Of a stretch of 64,000 nt of DNA, positions 8,610 to 17,241 are shown piece by piece. Source of the DNA: Pedobacter steynii (GTDB lineage Bacteria; Bacteroidota; Bacteroidia; Sphingobacteriales; Sphingobacteriaceae); contig NZ_CP017141.1 of the NCBI RefSeq assembly GCF_001721645.1, positions 6,324,001 through 6,388,000 of the forward strand. The letters are read 5' to 3'. The first letter of the stretch is position 1. Every line of letters starts with the position of its first letter. The notes under the pieces are model-generated. The model was not told the DNA's origin. It ran no database searches and saw nothing but the letters and a program-made list of their open reading frames with translations. The position numbers and the translations under genes are program-made.

Positions 8610-9197
8610 TTAAGCTACTCTTGAATGGGTTAAACTCAAATTTGGATATTTAGCCTTAAGCATTTCGAAAGCACCAAACATAATGGCTCCATAAGCAAAG
8701 GTTCCATAAAGGAATTTTAGTTCAAATGGAATCGCCGCAACTAAACACGTCCAGTATCCGGCTAAAGTAGGTGCATATAAGCCAGGAATATACATTGCAC
8801 TGATATCACTGATGATCCAGTGAACAAGAACCGCAGCAACTGAAGTCGTAATAAAGCTCAATACAGTCACTTTATTCATCATTACCTTACTTACAAATAC
8901 CATCAATATGAAGGCAATATAGGTCCAATACCATCCACCATAGAAAAATCCAAACCCTGAAGTTTTTGCAATAAATAGATCACTCAATAATAAAATCAAT
9001 AGTGGAAAAGCAAATGCTTTAATATTGTTATTGAAATATGCCCCTCCGAATAAAGCGATAGCCCCTACAGCAGAGAAATTAGCGATCACTTTAAAGTCAC
9101 CGGAAAATGGAGCTGCAACACGGATAATGCTGACAAAAATGATAATCAATAATAAGATTATCGTACGCGGATTGAATTTAGATTCAGACATATTCAT
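8610..9197 (-). CDS. DUF6580-family putative transport membrane protein
   Basis: 195 residues with about five to six hydrophobic helices and the block NFSAVGAIALFGGAYF near residue 40, typical of DUF6580. The size and helix count resemble the substrate-binding (S) subunit of ECF-type vitamin transporters, but no ATPase or T subunit is encoded here and the substrate is unknown. It lies directly after the B12 operon on the same strand but has its own -7 element (9212-9219) and is separated from that operon by a strong terminator (9241-9278), so joint regulation is not shown. A link to cobalamin or a precursor is only a contextual guess. The ATG at 9191 is an alternative start. Confidence 0.72.
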   Translation of the reverse strand: MNMSESKFNPRTIILLLIIIFVSIIRVAAPFSGDFKVIANFSAVGAIALFGGAYFNNNIKAFAFPLLILLLSDLFIAKTSGFGFFYGGWYWTYIAFILMVFVSKVMMNKVTVLSFITTSVAAVLVHWIISDISAMYIPGLYAPTLAGYWTCLVAAIPFELKFLYGTFAYGAIMFGAFEMLKAKYPNLSLTHSRVA

Positions 9198-9211
9198 TTA
9201 TAATTATAAAA

Positions 9212-9219
9212 CAAAGTTA
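9212..9219 (-). promoter_or_regulatory. -7 promoter element of the DUF6580 gene
   Basis: Minus-strand TAACTTTG fits TAnnTTTG and ends 14 bases before the ATG at 9197. It suggests transcription independent of the B12 operon. Confidence 0.5.
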
Positions 9220-9240
9220 TATTTTTTCCATCGGATAATA

Positions 9241-9278
9241 AAACGGGGAAATCCCTGTGATGGAATTTCCCCGTTTTT
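9241..9278 (-). terminator. Terminator at the end of the B12 uptake operon
   Basis: Arms of 12 bases (9241-9252 and 9265-9276) form a GC-rich hairpin, AAACGGGGAAAT with ATTTCCCCGTTT. On the minus strand it is followed by TTTATT. It begins about 20 bases after the stop of the last propeller gene. Confidence 0.85.
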
Positions 9279-9296
9279 ATTCTTATTTAAATCCCG

Positions 9297-10394
9297 TTAA
9301 TGAAATACAAACATAGCCGGAAAATGGTACTTATCATAGCTAATGGTTTTATTCAGCTGCCCTGTTCCCGCATTATAAAAATATAGGTTGTTGACCGCAT
9401 AATTTGCACCGTAGCCATCCTGAACAGTTGTAGTTACAATCTGATCGGTCTTTGCATAATATCCCAGGTTCTTTTTGTAGAAAGACTGCCGGTCAGGCGT
9501 GATAATAAAAGGTTTATCTAAAGAAGCCTTACTGCCAGCTACATATTTATAAATCTCTTTTCCACCACCAAAGCCCGGTGATTTCATAATAAACACTGCA
9601 TTTTCTTTACTGGAAGCAATAATTGGAGATGAGAACCAGGCAAACCAGGTAGTACTCGGCGTAAAAGGCAATTCCACACTATCCGTTGCCAGGGTTTGCG
9701 GATCTGACTGATAAAGGTACTTACCTCCGGTATACCAAACTTTACCATTTGGTGTCCTTGCAAAACCAAGACTTACTCCTTTTATTTTTTTGGCTACCGA
9801 ATAATCTGAAATATTATAAATTACCGCACCGTCAGACTGAGAAAGTGTATATACATATTTATCCGTCTTCAACATGTCTCCAACCTGTCCTTTAGTGCCC
9901 AAAAGACGCATTGCAGGTTTGAAAGTTTTAAGATTTACAAGATAAATACCATCACTACTACTCAATAGACCATCATTTTCATCGATTCCAACAAATGCAC
10001 GCCAATCGTATTCAGAAGAGGCCGGGATTCGTCCCACTTCTTTCATCGTCTTTGCATCGGCCACCACAACTGGTCCGTTTATCTTACTTACTACATATAG
10101 ATTTTTATTGAAGATCGTTCCAAATTGTACTGTGGAGCTTCCCGGCTCAAAACCTTTACCCGGATTCTCTTTTTGGAAAATGCTATCCTTTAATGTAGCA
10201 CCGGCTGCATTAAAAAAGCTGACAGATCCGGTACCATGTCCAAACCATCCTTCATTGATGATAAAAAAACCATCTTCATATTTACCCGTCACCTGACTCA
10301 ATTCTGCTTCCGCAGGGGCATCTTTCTTACAGGAGAATAACGCTGCAGATAAAAATACTGCAGTTGCTACACTCTTAAAATTTGTCATTTTCAT
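9297..10394 (-). CDS. BtuG-like beta-propeller surface lipoprotein (DUF5074), third copy
   Basis: 365 residues. Lipoprotein signal LFSCKKD (Cys about 22), followed by a YncE/DUF5074 propeller: FFIINEGWFGHGTGSVSFF opens the first blade, and repeated strand pairs fill the rest. In Bacteroides, BtuG is a surface propeller that binds cobalamin with very high affinity and hands it to BtuB. The position in a riboswitch-controlled locus with a TonB receptor makes the same job likely. It is the most divergent of the three propellers here. It is the last gene of the operon, followed by a strong terminator, and lies 34 bases after the preceding gene. Cobamide preference cannot be read from sequence. 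Confidence 0.75.
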   Translation of the reverse strand: MKMTNFKSVATAVFLSAALFSCKKDAPAEAELSQVTGKYEDGFFIINEGWFGHGTGSVSFFNAAGATLKDSIFQKENPGKGFEPGSSTVQFGTIFNKNLYVVSKINGPVVVADAKTMKEVGRIPASSEYDWRAFVGIDENDGLLSSSDGIYLVNLKTFKPAMRLLGTKGQVGDMLKTDKYVYTLSQSDGAVIYNISDYSVAKKIKGVSLGFARTPNGKVWYTGGKYLYQSDPQTLATDSVELPFTPSTTWFAWFSSPIIASSKENAVFIMKSPGFGGGKEIYKYVAGSKASLDKPFIITPDRQSFYKKNLGYYAKTDQIVTTTVQDGYGANYAVNNLYFYNAGTGQLNKTISYDKYHFPAMFVFH

Positions 10395-10428
10395 TTACTA
10401 TCGTTACTTACTGATTTACAATCTCTTT

Positions 10429-11538
10429 TTATTTTACCAGGCTCAGGTCTTCAACACCAATCACTTCTGTCGATAATTCTCCTAGCCAACCCATATTGGC
10501 CTGTATTGCAGTCTGGATCCTAATGAAATCAATTCCTCCCAATGCCACACTTTTACCATCTTTATCTACTGCCTTTGCAATATCTATCTTATCTCCGCCA
10601 ACCGTATTATCGGCATACCCCCATGCGAAAGGAGTACTTGTGATATAGGAAGGGTTAGACATATTAATGCCGGTAGAAGGTAATAAAGACCCCTTTAGGG
10701 TATATGTATTACCCGTTATCCATTCCGGGAAATAAGATTGCTTGTGGAAACTATTCGTTTTAACCACACCGGTATTACCATCACTATCTTTCCACGGTAC
10801 ATCTGCGGTTGTCGGTACAGGTCTGGTATAGGTAACTGAATAATTGCGCCTGTATCCCGTTTTGTTAAATTCGCTGCCGGAGATTTCATACCAGGTATCA
10901 TCCGCTAATCCATTTCCGTTTTCATCCTGCATCACCCAAACAATTCCTGGCTCTGCAAAATTTGGCATTGGATTTCCATAAACAATGATGTCATCTTTAC
11001 CAGTTTCATTAATTACCGTATGGTCAAACCCAAGGACAATATATCCTCCCCAGGCGCCAAGGGTTACCATTCCCTTTTTACCCAGAATCCCCTGAGCACT
11101 CACCAGGTTTCCAGGCGCTTTATTAATAAACTGTCCGGGAGCAGGAGAATATTCCAGTAATTTCGTAACAAAACTATTGCTGGTCGGTGTAACCGGAACA
11201 GTAGGAACGCCTACATTCAGTGTATAATCATAGGTAAATTCAGTACCGCTTGCTTTTGCAGTATAAGCAATACTATAAATACCCGACTTAGGTGGCGTAA
11301 ATTCGAAAGAACCTGCTGTAGTTTTAATGACTCCATCCAGTGTCCAGCTCTGTTCCACCAGCACACCATTCTCCACGGCTGCAGAAAAATTAATTTTCTC
11401 ATTCACCTTTCCGTTTAAGGCTTTATCGGTTACGGCCATCTTTACAGATAATACAGGTTGTTCTTCTTTGTCCTTTTTGCAGGATGTCAAAACGCTAAAA
11501 CTCAATAGCGCAATAGCGAGGCAATGTTTGATTTTCAT
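10429..11538 (-). CDS. Surface lipoprotein of the B12 locus with added PKD-like domain
   Basis: 369 residues. Lipobox LTSCKKDKEE; then an Ig/PKD-like domain (about 28-115, SVKMAVTDKALNGKVNEKI and following), then a domain beginning FVTKLLEYSPAPGQFIN. From PGQFIN to the C-terminus it is closely similar to the gene at 12719-13576 (shared blocks LGAWGGYIVLGFDHTVIN, NFAEPG, WYEI-GSEF, QSYFP-WI, TLKG-LLPS, DIAKA-DKDGK). DENGNGLADD resembles a calcium-binding loop. Such proteins are encoded beside BtuG-like propellers in Bacteroidota B12 loci; cobamide binding is inferred from context. I cannot say whether it belongs to the BtuH family. The added PKD-like domain probably extends it from the surface. 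Confidence 0.72.
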   Translation of the reverse strand: MKIKHCLAIALLSFSVLTSCKKDKEEQPVLSVKMAVTDKALNGKVNEKINFSAAVENGVLVEQSWTLDGVIKTTAGSFEFTPPKSGIYSIAYTAKASGTEFTYDYTLNVGVPTVPVTPTSNSFVTKLLEYSPAPGQFINKAPGNLVSAQGILGKKGMVTLGAWGGYIVLGFDHTVINETGKDDIIVYGNPMPNFAEPGIVWVMQDENGNGLADDTWYEISGSEFNKTGYRRNYSVTYTRPVPTTADVPWKDSDGNTGVVKTNSFHKQSYFPEWITGNTYTLKGSLLPSTGINMSNPSYITSTPFAWGYADNTVGGDKIDIAKAVDKDGKSVALGGIDFIRIQTAIQANMGWLGELSTEVIGVEDLSLVK

Positions 11539-11576
11539 TTGTTTATACTTTAGGGGGATAATTTGATGATTATGAA

Positions 11577-12692
11577 TTATTTATAACCATATCTGAATAC
11601 TGCAGCCTGAGGATTGGTACCTGTAGAGAAAGAGAATTTATGTTTACCATCTTCACTAAACCCAAAGAGCATTCCATCTCCGGTATAATCCTTTGCATCG
11701 GCTACAAAGAAAGTATTGTCCAATGGATTTAAAGTTACTGCATAAGCCGAAGTAACCACGGTAGCATCAGTTATTAAATTACCTTTAAGCGCTCCTGTGG
11801 AGACGTCAAGGGATTTCAGGTAAGGCCCTGGATTATATCCTATAGCAAACCCTTTGTTTTTTGTGATTTTTAAAAATGATGGGCCCGATTTATCATCACT
11901 GCTTACTCTGGTATCGGTAACACTACTTAGTTTATCTATTGTTGCCGGAATTGAAGGCTGGTACTGACCTCTGGTCATTACAAATAAATCTCCGTTTTCA
12001 GTAGCTGAGATTCTGGCAGGATTTAAACCCATAGGAATCTCTTTAATTTTAGCAAAAGTGTTCAGGTCTACAACAGATACAGAGGACTTAATATCCGAAG
12101 GAAAAAACGGATGTACAGAATTGGTCACATATAATTTGTTATTTACAATCGCCAATTCTTCTAATGCACCACCAACTTTAACCCTCGTCTCAATTGCCAG
12201 ACTTGCTGTATCAATTTTTGTAATGTTTCCATCATATCCGGAAACATAGGCTTTGTTCTTATTAAAGACTATAAAACGAGGCATAAATCCACCATTGGCG
12301 TCTGAAAAAGCAATGCGTTTTATAGATTTACCAGTACTGATGTTCAACACTTCAATATAAGAATCCTTTGCGGCAACAGTTGTTCCGGTAATGAGACAAT
12401 AAATTTTGCTGCCATATTGCTGCAAGTCGTTGGCGTTTGACCCCAGGTCTTTGCCATTTTGTTTTTTGAAATAATCTTTTTCTGTTGTTTTTGTGGCAAT
12501 ATCATAATAACTAATGCTGCTACTGGTGCTGTTGGTAACGGTATTGTATGCGCCCTCATTCAACACATATACACCTATTGTAGAAACCGGGCCTGGCTCA
12601 ATAACCGGCATTTTATCTTTCTTACAAGAAGAAACGGCAGCCATAAACACGGCAGCTACTGCAATTGATTTTAAAGTACTTTTTAATTCCAT
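11577..12692 (-). CDS. BtuG-like beta-propeller surface lipoprotein (DUF5074), second copy
   Basis: 371 residues with lipobox VSSCKKDK and a YncE/DUF5074 propeller. Typical strands include IGVYVLNEGAYNT at the N-terminus, ALEELAIVNNKLYVTNS in the middle and VTLNPLDNTFFVADAKDY near the end. It resembles the copy at 13600-14760 more than the one at 9297-10394: both share VKVGxxxEExAIxxxKLYVxNS, xxxNPxR/HxLxxD-like blocks and the end pattern VFxTDAxDY. Likely role: surface capture of cobalamin for the TonB receptor encoded at the front of the operon. It lies between the two PKD/H-type lipoprotein genes, which suggests that a two-gene block was duplicated. Confidence 0.75.
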   Translation of the reverse strand: MELKSTLKSIAVAAVFMAAVSSCKKDKMPVIEPGPVSTIGVYVLNEGAYNTVTNSTSSSISYYDIATKTTEKDYFKKQNGKDLGSNANDLQQYGSKIYCLITGTTVAAKDSYIEVLNISTGKSIKRIAFSDANGGFMPRFIVFNKNKAYVSGYDGNITKIDTASLAIETRVKVGGALEELAIVNNKLYVTNSVHPFFPSDIKSSVSVVDLNTFAKIKEIPMGLNPARISATENGDLFVMTRGQYQPSIPATIDKLSSVTDTRVSSDDKSGPSFLKITKNKGFAIGYNPGPYLKSLDVSTGALKGNLITDATVVTSAYAVTLNPLDNTFFVADAKDYTGDGMLFGFSEDGKHKFSFSTGTNPQAAVFRYGYK

Positions 12693-12718
12693 ATTTGTAT
12701 GTTTTTATAATGTTTAGT

Positions 12719-13576
12719 TTATTTAATAAGACTGAGGTCCGTAACACTGGTCAGCTCTGTGGAAAGCTCCCCTACTGATTTCATGTTTGCCTGAATACCG
12801 GTTTGTATCTTAATAAAATCAATCCCCGTTAAGCTGATGTTTTTTCCATCCTTATCAATTGCTTTCGCAATATCTATCTGATCTCCGCCTGCGATGTTAT
12901 CGGCATATCCGAAAGCAAAGGGTAGACTAGTCACAAATGCCGGGTTCATCATATTTATATTTGATGAAGGAAGCAAAGTACCTTTCAAGGTATATTCGGC
13001 ACCGCTGATCCAGTCAGGGAAATAGGACTGACTGTGGAATGTATTTGCCTCAATCAAACCCGTATTCCCCTTATTATCCTTCCAGGAAACATCTCCGTTA
13101 ACCGGCGTAGGTTTGGTATAAGTAACCTCGTAATTGCGGATATATCCAGCTTTACCAAATTCACTCCCTGCAATCTCATACCAGATATCATCAGGCTGGC
13201 CATTTTTATTTTCATCCTTCATCACCCACACGACTCCGGGTTCCGCAAAATTTGACTGAGCATTCCCCTTCACCAAAATATCAGGAAGATCTTTCCGATT
13301 GATTACAGTATGGTCAAATCCAAGAACGATGTATCCTCCCCAGGCACCGAGACTTACGATTCCTTCCTTTTTCAGAATACTTTGCGCTGATTCCATACGG
13401 CCGGATCCGAGATTGATAAACTGACCGGGAGCAGGAACATATTCGAATAAGCGGGTAACAAAGGCAGTATTTTCAGGAACCTCGGGAATAACCGCAGCTG
13501 TTTCCCCGTCTTTCTTACATCCTGATAAAAGAGCTGTTGCAATAAGTGCTGATGTCAGATAGTGTCTGGTATTCAT
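12719..13576 (-). CDS. Surface lipoprotein of the B12 locus, short form
   Basis: 285 residues with lipobox LLSGCKKD. It consists of only the domain shared with 10429-11538, beginning FVTRLFEYVPAPGQFIN and ending SVGELSTELTSVTDLSLIK, and lacks the PKD-like insert. Conserved blocks include LGAWGGYIVLGFDHTVIN, DENKNGQPDD (calcium-loop-like), WYEIAGSEF and QSYFPDWI. Predicted surface-exposed and, from the riboswitch-controlled locus, probably involved in cobamide capture or stabilisation of the BtuB-BtuG complex; no direct sequence proof of binding. It lies 23 bases after the first propeller gene and 26 bases before the second, in the same operon. Confidence 0.72.
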   Translation of the reverse strand: MNTRHYLTSALIATALLSGCKKDGETAAVIPEVPENTAFVTRLFEYVPAPGQFINLGSGRMESAQSILKKEGIVSLGAWGGYIVLGFDHTVINRKDLPDILVKGNAQSNFAEPGVVWVMKDENKNGQPDDIWYEIAGSEFGKAGYIRNYEVTYTKPTPVNGDVSWKDNKGNTGLIEANTFHSQSYFPDWISGAEYTLKGTLLPSSNINMMNPAFVTSLPFAFGYADNIAGGDQIDIAKAIDKDGKNISLTGIDFIKIQTGIQANMKSVGELSTELTSVTDLSLIK

Positions 13577-13599
13577 TTTAATTCAGTTAATAGAAGTTA

Positions 13600-14760
13600 T
13601 TATTTATAAACAAATGCAAAATGTGCCGGAATATCTCCCGCTGTCACTGACCATTTCTTTAATCCCTGCGGACTAAAACAATACACCACTCCTGGCGAAA
13701 CGTAATCACCGGCATCAGTCACAAATACCTCTTTGGTAAAAGGATCAACAGCAATACCATAAGGAATGACAATGCTTTTATCCGTTCCGTCAGTAATAAA
13801 TTTTTTATCCAGAACCTGCTCTTCATTCACATCAAGCATGCCATAAGTAACGGTGGTTTCTCCTGTATTATGGTTCCATTCCGAGCCATAGAAATAAGCA
13901 ATATCATTATTAATCGTCAGGTTACTCACTGCCAGATCAAACTGCTTCTTTACCTTGTCTGTTTTGGTATCGATCACAAACATTTTGGACTTTGTTTCCA
14001 GATAATCACCTCTTGAAGTCACATATAAATCACCATATTTATCTGCTTTTAGCCGATGAAGATTAATGGCAACGTCAATTCTTTTGGTCTCTGTGAAGGA
14101 ATTTAAGTCGATCACAGAAACGGTCCTCTCATAGTTTTCCGGACTGTAACCTCCAGAATTGGCGACATATAGTTTACTTCCAATAATGGCCATCTCTTCT
14201 GGTTGACGGCCTACTTTCACTCTTTTTTCTTCCGTTAAGGAAGCGGTATCAATCTGCGCAACAATACCATTCGGCTCAGCGGCATTTCCAACCTCTCCTA
14301 AATAGGCGCTGACATAAGCTTTACCATTTTTGAAGGTGATATAACGACAGTTGACAATATTAATCTGCTGCAGCCTTTTACCGGTTTTTACGTCTAACAC
14401 TTCCACTTTATTGGAAACATTTACTACGATATATAGTTTTGATCCATAAATCCCAACATCATTCGCTACATCACCAAGTCCTTTTACCTGTGTAGGATTG
14501 GCTTCATTATAAATATTTCTTCTATATATTCCTGTTCTGAAATCCATGTAATCAAGTGAGGCTTTATTCATCCCCATATTCCCCTCATTTACCAGGTAAA
14601 AACCTTTGGCCGGACGGGCTGGCTCAGGAGCAATCACCTCTTCTTGTTCTTCTTTGATCACCTGTGGGTCTTTACGGCAAGCGCTGGTCAGCGTCATTGC
14701 CATCAACAGGATGCTCAGGATGTTCTGGTGTTTAAGTTTGATTCTTTTCATTGGTTTCAT
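13600..14760 (-). CDS. BtuG-like beta-propeller surface lipoprotein (DUF5074), first copy
   Basis: 386 residues with lipobox LTSACRKD and an acidic tether (EEQEEVIAPEPA) before the propeller. Blades contain YNVEYxxx-type strands such as KGFYLVNEGNMGMN, GSKLYIVVNVSNKVEVLD, GSKLYVANSGGY and KEVFVTDAGDY, typical of DUF5074/YncE seven-bladed propellers. It is the gene next to the TonB receptor (17 bases apart), the position BtuG holds in Bacteroides B12 loci, so it is the best candidate for the true BtuG counterpart: a surface protein that binds cobalamin and delivers it to BtuB. The ATG for MKRIKL, three codons in, is an alternative start. Confidence 0.8.
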   Translation of the reverse strand: MKPMKRIKLKHQNILSILLMAMTLTSACRKDPQVIKEEQEEVIAPEPARPAKGFYLVNEGNMGMNKASLDYMDFRTGIYRRNIYNEANPTQVKGLGDVANDVGIYGSKLYIVVNVSNKVEVLDVKTGKRLQQINIVNCRYITFKNGKAYVSAYLGEVGNAAEPNGIVAQIDTASLTEEKRVKVGRQPEEMAIIGSKLYVANSGGYSPENYERTVSVIDLNSFTETKRIDVAINLHRLKADKYGDLYVTSRGDYLETKSKMFVIDTKTDKVKKQFDLAVSNLTINNDIAYFYGSEWNHNTGETTVTYGMLDVNEEQVLDKKFITDGTDKSIVIPYGIAVDPFTKEVFVTDAGDYVSPGVVYCFSPQGLKKWSVTAGDIPAHFAFVYK

Positions 14761-14777
14761 TTATCTATAAGCTATTG

Positions 14778-16838
14778 CTAATAATCATAAGTCAGGCTAA
14801 ACCGGTAGGAACGGCCAGGCATAGGGTAATTGGTAATGACCTCGTAGGCCTGATTAAACATATTATTCATTTCTGCAGTAACCCTTACTTTTCTTTTATG
14901 AATAACCGCATGATAGTGAATGGCCATATCATGGGTATAAAAAGGCTGAACATAATTCTGAGCAATGTTGGCCGACTGGTCATAACGTTCTCCTGTATAC
15001 AAATAGCTGTAGTTCATGGCCAGATTTTTATAGGATACACTTGCCAGAAAAGTAATGTTATGTAATGGGATATATGGAATCTGATGTTTATATGTTGTAG
15101 AAGTCCTTTCCGTATTCAGGGCCTGCTGATAAGTATAGTTGATACCTGCATTTAGGCTTAATTCCTTATTCAGCTGCCATGCCGATTGTACATTGACATC
15201 CAAACCTTTAATCTCCACCTGCCCCAGGTTTCTCATACTCCACATGGCTTGTGATGTTCCGGGAACCGCAACGATTTTATCTTTCACCTTATTAAAATAA
15301 GCATCTGTTTGTATAGAAAATTGCGTTAATGCCCTGTTTTCATATCCTTTTATATAAGTAAAGCCCAGATCGTATTGTTTGGTATATTCAGGTTTAAGTA
15401 TAGTAAACTGATAAAAGGCATAATACAAATCATTAAATGTCGGCATCCGGAATATGCTCTTGTAAAAAGAACGAATCCTAAACTCTTTCTGATCAAATGG
15501 CTGCCAGGATATCATAATGGTTGGCGTAAGTTCATTCTTATTCCCCGCAGCAGGCCCACTTTTCACCTTATCGTAGGTCAAAGTACTTAGCAAATTCGCC
15601 TGGATATCCAGTCTGTCGAAGTGGACTTGCGTAGCCAATGCATTTAAAAAGGTATTCCTGATGGGGTAAGCAAAGCGATAGAGATTTGCATTCATATCAT
15701 TAATCTGATAGTCTGTCGACCATACCACATCCCAAAAATGATTGATTTTTACTTTATTTGCCAATGACAGATACAATTCCTGCTGATGATATTTGTTGTT
15801 CAAAAGCCCTGTTGTCGTCACAATATCCGGGTTCAGATAGCGCAGATAATCATTGGAATATTTAGCGGAAGCCATCAGACTATACTTTCCTATAGTCTTT
15901 TCATAGGCTGATTGAGCAAAGAAATTACGATTCCACATCCGTTGGGAAAAATGCCATACATTGGCAACAATAGCTCCGGGCAAACCCTGATTATCATTGT
16001 AACCATACAACTTAACACTCCATTTGCTGCTATCCCGAAGGATTCCGTTCAGTCCCAGTTCCAGCCTCATTGCCTCCACATCCCCATCTGTTCTTACTCC
16101 TGTGGTATCCCATACCCCATTTGTCGAACGAAATTTATAACGTCCATTAGCCTTTTTAAACTCAGCGCTCAACGTACTATAAGTATGTTCCGAAATTTTA
16201 TGCTGCCATAGTAATGAAGGATTAACCAGACCAAAAGAACCTGTTCTGATTACACCCTTAAACCGGTTATTTCTCCCCTCTTCAAAACTCGGCTGTCTCG
16301 CTTTCAGATATAAGGAACTTGCAGAAGCAAAACTTTTGGCAGATTGCAAAACATTGCTTTTCTGCCCGTTATACAATTCGATCTCTTCAATATTATCCAG
16401 GGAAAACTTCCCCAGGTCTACTTGTCCGTTCTGTGCATTTCCTAATTGTACTCCATCATAAAAAACCGCGGTATGATTGGTCCCCATACTACGTACATTG
16501 ATGGTCTTCAGTCCACCAATACCTCCGTAGTCTTTCAGTTGTACTCCTGAAAAGAAGCGAACTGCGTCAGCAACAGAAAGACTGTTCAGTTTTTCCAGAT
16601 CAGCACCAGAAAGAATCTGTAAAGGAGTAGAAGAAGTCTGACGCCGGGTAATCTTGATGGTCTTGATTTGTACTTCTTTCAGCTGGTTGATCTTTTCCAG
16701 CGAATCTTTTCTGGATCGCTTTAAAGAATCCGTTTGGGCAAACAAATTTAAAGGCATAGCCAACCCAAGCCAGCTGATGGCAAGAAAAGTAAAAAAACAA
16801 GGATTTATACCTTTAATGGTAAAATTGTTTCTTCTCAT
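14778..16838 (-). CDS. btuB: TonB-dependent receptor for vitamin B12 (BtuB-like)
   Basis: 686 residues. Signal peptide ending LFAQ (about 1-35), a plug domain (about 55-165, with LQILSGADLEKLNSLSVADA, GIGGLKTINVRSMGTNH and VFYDGVQLGN), then a 22-strand-type barrel ending in YRFSLTYDY with a C-terminal aromatic. No N-terminal STN or carboxypeptidase domain is present, so it is not tied to a FecR system. Assignment to B12 rests on the cobalamin riboswitch directly upstream (16949-17132) and the BtuG-like propeller directly downstream. Imports cobamides across the outer membrane with TonB energy. A hairpin immediately before the ATG (16845-16863) may control its translation. No inner-membrane BtuCDF genes are in the window. 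Confidence 0.88.
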   Translation of the reverse strand: MRRNNFTIKGINPCFFTFLAISWLGLAMPLNLFAQTDSLKRSRKDSLEKINQLKEVQIKTIKITRRQTSSTPLQILSGADLEKLNSLSVADAVRFFSGVQLKDYGGIGGLKTINVRSMGTNHTAVFYDGVQLGNAQNGQVDLGKFSLDNIEEIELYNGQKSNVLQSAKSFASASSLYLKARQPSFEEGRNNRFKGVIRTGSFGLVNPSLLWQHKISEHTYSTLSAEFKKANGRYKFRSTNGVWDTTGVRTDGDVEAMRLELGLNGILRDSSKWSVKLYGYNDNQGLPGAIVANVWHFSQRMWNRNFFAQSAYEKTIGKYSLMASAKYSNDYLRYLNPDIVTTTGLLNNKYHQQELYLSLANKVKINHFWDVVWSTDYQINDMNANLYRFAYPIRNTFLNALATQVHFDRLDIQANLLSTLTYDKVKSGPAAGNKNELTPTIMISWQPFDQKEFRIRSFYKSIFRMPTFNDLYYAFYQFTILKPEYTKQYDLGFTYIKGYENRALTQFSIQTDAYFNKVKDKIVAVPGTSQAMWSMRNLGQVEIKGLDVNVQSAWQLNKELSLNAGINYTYQQALNTERTSTTYKHQIPYIPLHNITFLASVSYKNLAMNYSYLYTGERYDQSANIAQNYVQPFYTHDMAIHYHAVIHKRKVRVTAEMNNMFNQAYEVITNYPMPGRSYRFSLTYDY

Positions 16839-16844
16839 TTTTGT

Positions 16845-16863
16845 TGTGAGTTATTTACCCACA
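16845..16863 (-). promoter_or_regulatory. Hairpin just before the btuB start codon
   Basis: On the minus strand UGUGGGU and ACUCACA can pair over 7 positions (one G-U) around the loop AAAUA, ending 6 bases before the ATG at 16838. It covers the usual A-rich ribosome-binding zone, so it could be the part of the riboswitch that blocks translation. Structure only; function is inferred. Confidence 0.4.
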
Positions 16864-16948
16864 GCAAACAGTTCGATCAAGGAAATGAAATACAAAAAAC
16901 AAGCACTCACTCCAAGCTTCAATCCCCGAAAGCTATGAAATATTACAC

Positions 16949-17132
16949 CTACTGGCAGGTCTTCTGACTTACTCCCGGATATCCTGCCTTCCCAATCTAT
17001 ACCGGAACATTTCCGGATCGGACAAGTGGCTTCGATTTGAATACCGTTATGGAGCTTACAGCTGCGGGACAGTTACGGAATCACACCGTATTCCCTTTTA
17101 ATCCCGATGAAACCACCGGGAACCAAAAGCGA
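16949..17132 (-). promoter_or_regulatory. Cobalamin (adenosylcobalamin) riboswitch
   Basis: Read on the minus strand the region contains, in order, GGUUCCCGGUGG, AAAAGGGAAUACGGUGUG, the strongly conserved ACUGUCCCGCAGCUGUAA (B12 box core region), GAAGCCACU, GGGAAGGCA and AGUCAGAAGACCUGCC. This is the full set of cobalamin-riboswitch signature blocks in the right order. It lies upstream of the TonB receptor and should lower expression of the whole 9297-16838 operon when cobalamin is plentiful. Confidence 0.96.
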
Positions 17133-17241
17133 GGCAAAGGTACTCAAATATCCAGCTAACAACAAACTTTATCAATTGATATACTATTTAGCTTTTCCTT
17201 ACTATCTTAGGAATAATATTTTTATTAACAATAAGACAACG

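Noticed and set aside
17107..17241. Longer N-terminus for the serine hydrolase gene
   Set aside because: These codons lie over the riboswitch and its upstream promoter zone; the signal peptide begins at the ATG at 17242.
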